The position numbers were made by a program, and so were the translations under genes. Source: Deltaproteobacteria bacterium (GTDB lineage Bacteria; Desulfobacterota; GWC2-55-46; DRQE01). Taken from it: 20,327 nt of DNA. Location of the stretch: positions 1 to 20,327 of the forward strand of contig DAOVKH010000004.1 of NCBI GenBank assembly GCA_030631875.1, in the 5' to 3' direction. Every line of letters begins with the position of its first letter. Within the stretch, counting starts at the first letter, position 1. The notes below the pieces were generated by a model. That model did not search any database, was not told the origin of the DNA, and was given only the letters and a program-made list of their open reading frames with translations. Of this stretch, positions 15,696-20,327 are shown piece after piece.

Positions 15696-17609
15696 ATGCT
15701 TGCTTTTATAAGGGAAAAGAAACGTTCGAAGTTTGTCATATTGATACTCGGAGTAATTATCCTGGTATTTGTATTCTGGGGCATGAGCCCGCAGGGAGGT
15801 GCTATTAATAACGCCTCTGTCGCGACGGTAGACGGCACACCGATACCGCTTGAAACATACTCCAGGATATATCAAGAGAGGGCTAAACAGATACCCAAAG
15901 AGTTCTTAGAGAATATGAACCTAAGGCAAGATGTCGCGGATATGCTTATCAATAGGGTCTTGATTGCGAATGCCGCCCGCAAGGACGGAGTAAAGGTCAG
16001 TAAGGGTGAGGTGCAAGACGGTATACTCGCAGACCCGACCTTTCACAATGACGGCAAATTCGACTTTGACTTTTATATATCGCTCTTAAACAGAAATCGC
16101 ATTAAAGAAGAAGACTATGAGGCCAGCATAAAAGAAGAGATACTCATACAGAAGATGACAAATAAGATGGCCTCAACCATTACCGTTATAGAGACCGAGG
16201 CACGTAAACTCTTTGAGAGAGAGGGGCGCGAGGTATCGCTCAATTACGCAGAACTTAAGTCAAAGAGCTTTGAGGCTTCAGTAAAGCCTACGGATGAAGA
16301 TCTGGAGAAGTATTACGAAGAAAATAAGAGTACCTTCATGCGTCCGACCGAGATTAAGGCACTCTATGTTTATCTGGATAAGAAAGAGCTTGCGAAGAGC
16401 GTAAGTGTTCTCGAAGAGGAGATTCAGGCACGCTATGAGAAGAACATATCACGTTATACCAAGCCTGTAGAGTTTAAGGCCAGCCACATACTCATTAAGC
16501 CCTCTGCTTCAGACGGCGCTTCTCCTGAGGAGTTAGTAAAGGCCAAGGATGCCGCGCGCGAAAAGGCCGCAGGGCTTCTTAAGGAACTAAAAGGTGGAGC
16601 GAACTTCGAGGCATTGGCTAAGAAGCACTCCGAAGATAAAGGCTCCGGCGCAAATGGCGGAGACTTAGGTTACTTTGGCCTCGGAAGGATGGTAAAGCCA
16701 TTTGAGACGGCTGTCGTAAACCTCAATATCGGCGAGACGAGCGAGCTCGTTGAGACACGCTTTGGTTTCCATATAATAAGGCTCGACGATAAACTCGACG
16801 ATCGCACCACGCCGCTCAAAGAGGTTCGCGAAGACATTGAAGACGTACTTAAGCGCAACGAGGCAGATGAAGAGGCAAGGGCGCGCATGGCCTCTCTCTT
16901 TGCCGTACTGGAATCAACCGACGTTGACTCCATCGAAGCCCTTAGAGCGCAGGCCAAATCAAGTGGGGCTGTAGTTAAGCTCACCGAGCTATTCGCAGAG
17001 GACGACACGGAAGTAGAGTTGGCCTCCAATCAACGCCTTAGTGACGAGGCATTTGTATTGAACGCCGGGGCTATTGCCAACAGTATCGTAGACTCCAGAG
17101 GTAAGCTCTACATAATAAAGGTTCTTGAGAGGGTAGATGCCCATGTGCCTGCCTTCGATAAGGTCAAAGGGCTCATTAAAGAGGTCTTCATAGAGGCGCG
17201 TTCAAGAGAGCTTGCCGACGCCGCCGGTAAGGAGATTATCAAGGAGCTTAAAGAGGGTAAGAGCTTTAAGGGTATAGTCAAGAAGCGAAGCCTTAAGTCC
17301 GGCAAGACCGAGTTCTTTAAGAGTGGTGACGGCTCGATACCTAAGCTCAATGTCTATGTCTCTGAAGGCAGTGAGATCTTTACGTTAACTACCGAGGCTC
17401 CCGTATATGAAGAGACCGTACCTTACGCCGACGGCGTATATGTATTTGTATTAAGGAGTTCTAAAGAGGCCGATAACGCAGGCTTTACAGCCGTCAGAGA
17501 CAAGCTTAAAGGGCGCATATTTAACGAGAAGAAGCAAGAGCTCATAGGAGACTGGATAGAAGGCCTAAGAGAAGTTGCCGATATTACCTATAACGAAGAC
17601 TACATGTAA
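15696..17609 (+). CDS. PpiD/SurA-like periplasmic peptidyl-prolyl isomerase, membrane anchored
   Basis: A chaperone and parvulin-type prolyl isomerase facing the periplasm, likely helping newly exported envelope proteins fold. The 637-residue protein starts with a short basic cytoplasmic tail and one membrane segment (about 13-29, ending FVFWGM), the usual PpiD layout. A SurA-type N-terminal chaperone domain follows (VDGTPIPLETYSRIYQ onward). One parvulin domain spans about 261-365 (KASHILIK, GGDLGYFGLGRMVKPFE, FGFHIIRLDD), and a long C-terminal region resembles the N-terminal chaperone part. The ATG at 15696 is preferred over a TTG at 15690 because GGGAGGTG at 15681-15688 is correctly spaced for it. 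proS follows after 36 bases. Whether it is a true PpiD orthologue needs phylogeny, so I give no symbol. Confidence 0.9.
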   Translation: MLAFIREKKRSKFVILILGVIILVFVFWGMSPQGGAINNASVATVDGTPIPLETYSRIYQERAKQIPKEFLENMNLRQDVADMLINRVLIANAARKDGVKVSKGEVQDGILADPTFHNDGKFDFDFYISLLNRNRIKEEDYEASIKEEILIQKMTNKMASTITVIETEARKLFEREGREVSLNYAELKSKSFEASVKPTDEDLEKYYEENKSTFMRPTEIKALYVYLDKKELAKSVSVLEEEIQARYEKNISRYTKPVEFKASHILIKPSASDGASPEELVKAKDAAREKAAGLLKELKGGANFEALAKKHSEDKGSGANGGDLGYFGLGRMVKPFETAVVNLNIGETSELVETRFGFHIIRLDDKLDDRTTPLKEVREDIEDVLKRNEADEEARARMASLFAVLESTDVDSIEALRAQAKSSGAVVKLTELFAEDDTEVELASNQRLSDEAFVLNAGAIANSIVDSRGKLYIIKVLERVDAHVPAFDKVKGLIKEVFIEARSRELADAAGKEIIKELKEGKSFKGIVKKRSLKSGKTEFFKSGDGSIPKLNVYVSEGSEIFTLTTEAPVYEETVPYADGVYVFVLRSSKEADNAGFTAVRDKLKGRIFNEKKQELIGDWIEGLREVADITYNEDYM

Positions 17610-17645
17610 GGGCGCGGTAGCGTTCTTAGTGATATGAGGATATAG

Positions 17646-19358
17646 ATGCGTTTATCGAAGATGTTCTTACCGACTCTTAAAGAGTCTCCGGCTACGGCCG
17701 AGGTCGTAAGCCACAAGCTTATGCTCAGAGCCGGCATGATCAGAAAGCTCGCCGCCGGTGTATATAGCCTGCTCCCTATGGGCGTTAGAAGCCTTAGGAA
17801 GGTCGAGGCCATAGTGCGTTCTGAGATGAACCGCGCTGAAGCCGAAGAGGTCTCTATGCCGGTCGTAATTCCTTCTGAGCTTTGGAAGGAGAGCGGCAGG
17901 TGGGATCTGTATGGTAAAGAACTCCTTCGCTTGAAAGACCGCCACGGCAGAGAGTTTTGCTTGGGGCCTACGCACGAAGAGGTCATAACCGACATGGTCA
18001 GGGGCGAGCTTCGCTCCTACAAACAACTTCCGGTAAATCTATATCAAATACAGACGAAGTTTCGTGACGAGGTACGCCCGCGCTTTGGACTTATGAGGGG
18101 CAGGGAGTTTGTCATGAAGGATGCCTACTCCTTCCATGCGACGGACGAGTGCGCCGAGCGTGAGTACGAGGTAATGCGCCGTGCTTATATGAATATATTC
18201 GAGCGTTGCGGCTTGGAGTTCTGTGTGGTCGAGGCCGATAGCGGTTCAATAGGCGGATCTTTCTCACACGAGTTTATGGTCTTGGCCGATACGGGCGAAG
18301 ATGCCGTGGCGAGTTGTACTAAGTGCGACTACGCGGCCAATACGGAACGAGCCGAGTTGCGAAGTGTAGAGAGCTTCAAGACGAGCGATGATAAGAAGAT
18401 AGTAGAGGTCTCAACACCTGGCGTTAAGACGATAGATGAGGTCAGTGAGTTTCTGAAGGCCGATCCAAAGAGCTTTATAAAGACCCTCATATACGAAGCC
18501 GACGATAACGTTGTCGTAGTCTTACTTAGCGGCTACAGCGATGTAAATGAGCTTAAGTTAAAGCGCATATTGGACGTTGATACCTTGGAGCTTGCCTCGG
18601 ACGCTACCATCGAAGAGGTAACGGGCGCGCCGGTTGGTTTCGCAGGCCCCGTAGGCCTTAAGGATAAAGAGGTGAAGATATACGCCGACTGGAGTGTGAG
18701 AGATATTCCATCTGCCATAACAGGGGCCAATAAAAAAGACACACACATAGAGAACGTCTCACCCGAACGGGACTTTAAGGCAGAGTATGTTGACCTGCGT
18801 ATAGCCGTGGAGGGCGACCTCTGTCCGAGGTGCGAGGGCGGAAGATTTGAGATAAGGCGCGGCATTGAGGTCGGCCACATATTCAAGCTCGGCACAAAGT
18901 ATAGCGAAGCAATGGGTGCGGTCTTTTTAAATGAAAACGGCAAGGAACGTCCCATGATAATGTGTTGTTATGGCATAGGTATCGGACGCACAGCGGCCGC
19001 CGCCATAGAACAAAACCACGACGAAGCGGGCATTATGTGGCCTCGTCCGCTTGCTCCATTTGATTGCCATATTATACCCGTCAATATGAAGGATGAAGGA
19101 TGCGTAGGGGCGGCAGAGGCTCTCTACAATAGCCTTAAAGAAGAAGGTCTCGACGTTCTCTTAGACGACCGCAAGGACCGAGCCGGAGTTAAGTTTAATG
19201 ATGCCGACTTGATAGGCATACCGGTGAGGGTTACCATAGGGCCAAAGACCCTTAAAGAAGGTTCCCTTGAATTAAAACTGCGTAAAGAGACCGACGCGCG
19301 CCTCATCCCAAAGGACAAGGCCGTAGAAGAGGTCATGGCGGCACTTAACGGCCTTTAA
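17646..19358 (+). CDS. proS: Proline--tRNA ligase, bacterial type with editing domain
   Basis: Charges tRNA-Pro in the cytoplasm; class II. The 570 residues match the prokaryote-type enzyme. The start is MRLSKMFLPTLKE. Motif 1 lies around 60-80 (SEMNRAEAEEVSMPVVIP), GPTHEEVITD at 107-116, motif 2 RDEVRPRFGLMRGREF at 140-155, and motif 3 GIGIGR at about 443-448. The INS editing domain, which deacylates Ala-tRNA-Pro, is present between motifs 2 and 3 (about 225-400, with FIKTLIYEADDNVVVVLLSG). Anticodon-binding residues follow near PRPLAPFDCHIIPVN. The ribosome binding site is modest (GAGGATAT). The gene lies 36 bases after the isomerase gene and could share its transcript. Confidence 0.98.
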   Translation: MRLSKMFLPTLKESPATAEVVSHKLMLRAGMIRKLAAGVYSLLPMGVRSLRKVEAIVRSEMNRAEAEEVSMPVVIPSELWKESGRWDLYGKELLRLKDRHGREFCLGPTHEEVITDMVRGELRSYKQLPVNLYQIQTKFRDEVRPRFGLMRGREFVMKDAYSFHATDECAEREYEVMRRAYMNIFERCGLEFCVVEADSGSIGGSFSHEFMVLADTGEDAVASCTKCDYAANTERAELRSVESFKTSDDKKIVEVSTPGVKTIDEVSEFLKADPKSFIKTLIYEADDNVVVVLLSGYSDVNELKLKRILDVDTLELASDATIEEVTGAPVGFAGPVGLKDKEVKIYADWSVRDIPSAITGANKKDTHIENVSPERDFKAEYVDLRIAVEGDLCPRCEGGRFEIRRGIEVGHIFKLGTKYSEAMGAVFLNENGKERPMIMCCYGIGIGRTAAAAIEQNHDEAGIMWPRPLAPFDCHIIPVNMKDEGCVGAAEALYNSLKEEGLDVLLDDRKDRAGVKFNDADLIGIPVRVTIGPKTLKEGSLELKLRKETDARLIPKDKAVEEVMAALNGL

Positions 19359-19478
19359 GTAAGTTACCTTAATATCTCTGTCTCACTCCTTTCTTAATTG
19401 ATTTGAAAAATACCCCGATATATGTTAGAAAATCTAATAACTTAGAAGACTTGTTTTACGGAGGATAGGACTGCGTAT

Positions 19479-20327
19479 ATGCATGATTACGACCATAAAA
19501 AGATAGAAGAAAAGTGGCAGGCTCGCTGGCTTGAGAGCGAGGCTTTCGTTGTTGACGACGATACTGCTAAGGCCGAGAAGGCCGGAGCTATAAAAGAACC
19601 GTACTACGTCCTTGAGATGTTTCCTTACCCTTCCGGTAAGATTCACATGGGCCACGTTCGCAATTACTCCATAGGCGACGTCGTCGCACGCTTTAAGCGT
19701 ATGCAGGGCTTCGAGGTACTGCACCCAATGGGGTGGGATTCATTTGGTCTTCCCGCAGAGAATGCTGCCATAGAGCGAGGCATTCAACCACAGACTTGGA
19801 CGCTCGATAATATCGCCAACATGCGCACACAGCTCAAGCGCATGGGGCTTAGCTACGATTGGTCGCGCGAGATCGCGACCTGTACGCCTGAGTACTATCG
19901 CTGGAACCAGTGGCTATTCGTAAAGTTATTTGAGAGCGGCTTGGCGTACAAAAAACGCGCCTCTGTTAATTGGTGCGATAAGTGCGCTACCGTTTTGGCC
20001 AACGAACAGGTCGAGGAGGGGCTTTGCTGGCGCTGTGAATCGGCTGTCATACAGAAGGAACTTGATCAGTGGTTCTTTAAGATTACCGACTACGCCGAAG
20101 AGCTTATCGATTGTACGGAGGAGCTTACGGGGTGGCCCGAGCGCGTCCTTACTATGCAGAAGAATTGGATAGGCAAGTCCGTTGGAGCTGAGGTTGATTT
20201 TGCCCTGGATGGTATTGACGACAATATCAAAATATTCACGACACGTCCGGATACTTTATTTGGCGTTACATTTATGAGCCTCGCCGCAGAGCATCCCTTG
20301 GTCGATAAGATTACCACGGAAGAGCAA
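19479..20327 (+). CDS. leuS: Leucine--tRNA ligase, N-terminal part (3' end outside window)
   Basis: Charges tRNA-Leu; class I with an editing domain. The frame is open from the ATG at 19479 to the window edge, 283 codons of an enzyme usually above 800 residues. GGAGGATAGG at 19460-19469 is a strong ribosome binding site, which picks this ATG over an out-of-frame one at 19483. Visible are the start HDYDHKKIEEKWQ, PYPSGKIHMGHVRNYS with the HIGH-type HMGH (57-60), GWDSFGLPAENAA, and a zinc-type knuckle (WCDKC then CWRC). The beginning of the CP1 editing domain shows the threonine-rich TTRPDT from about residue 254. The KMSKS loop and anticodon region lie beyond the window. The 120 bases before it hold only a weak promoter candidate (TTGATT, 17, TATGTT) and a small A/T hairpin. 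Confidence 0.97.
   Translation, partial: MHDYDHKKIEEKWQARWLESEAFVVDDDTAKAEKAGAIKEPYYVLEMFPYPSGKIHMGHVRNYSIGDVVARFKRMQGFEVLHPMGWDSFGLPAENAAIERGIQPQTWTLDNIANMRTQLKRMGLSYDWSREIATCTPEYYRWNQWLFVKLFESGLAYKKRASVNWCDKCATVLANEQVEEGLCWRCESAVIQKELDQWFFKITDYAEELIDCTEELTGWPERVLTMQKNWIGKSVGAEVDFALDGIDDNIKIFTTRPDTLFGVTFMSLAAEHPLVDKITTEEQ

Noticed and set aside
19359..19478. T-box leader or riboswitch before leuS
   Set aside because: At 120 bases it is too short for a T-box, there is no T-box core motif, and the only hairpin is a 5-bp A/T stem (TTAGA/TCTAA).
19434..19724. 96-codon minus-strand frame across the leuS start
   Set aside because: It overlaps the leuS start and ribosome binding site; leuS is unmistakable on the plus strand.
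1..20327. Mobile element, CRISPR array, tRNA, rRNA or defence island
   Set aside because: No transposase or integrase frame, spaced repeat array, cloverleaf or rRNA-like segment was seen. All genes are intact housekeeping genes of similar codon use.

Overview
The window is a gene-dense chromosomal housekeeping segment from a Gram-negative, probably rod-shaped bacterium. A BamD-type lipoprotein implies an outer membrane, and MreBCD with PBP2 and RodA implies lateral-wall elongation. The combination of a PpiD-like chaperone, PilT, AhcY of the short type, and the order recA-pilT-recX-alaS looks most like Deltaproteobacteria in the broad sense (Desulfobacterota and relatives). That placement is inference from gene content and order, not a database result. 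Base composition is near balanced, and isoleucine is mostly encoded by ATA, which is unusual for highly expressed genes.

Layout. (1) Positions 1-2638, plus strand: the 3' part of ahcY, a strong terminator-like hairpin, then bamD and a soluble TPR protein. (2) Positions 2760-15352, minus strand: an almost gapless 12-gene run read from mreB down to alaS, in the order mreB, mreC, mreD, mrdA, rodA, pgpA, pncC (cinA C-terminal type), thpR, recA, pilT, recX, alaS. Most junctions are 1 to 23 nt or overlap. The exception is an 83-nt gap with alternative hairpins between mreB and mreC. (3) Positions 15353-15695: the only gene-free stretch over 300 bases. It is a divergent control region with a good candidate mreB promoter and a possibly structured leader toward the next gene. 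(4) Positions 15696-20327, plus strand: a PpiD/SurA-like periplasmic peptidyl-prolyl isomerase, proS, and the 5' part of leuS, which runs off the window.

How the genes fit together. mreBCD-mrdA-rodA encode the elongasome: cytoskeletal filament, membrane linkers, transpeptidase and glycosyltransferase. pgpA makes phosphatidylglycerol. pncC, thpR, recA and recX cover nucleotide salvage, RNA end or ligase-type chemistry, recombination and its modulation. pilT is a pilus-retraction ATPase lying between recA and recX with no other pilus gene nearby. alaS, proS and leuS charge tRNAs. BamD and the PpiD-like protein both serve envelope protein biogenesis.

I found no mobile element, CRISPR array, tRNA, rRNA, phage gene or defence system, and nothing that amounts to an undescribed system. 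The points most worth a second look are the long wall-to-recombination gene run with pilT inside the recA block, the alternative hairpins between mreB and mreC, and the structured divergent region.
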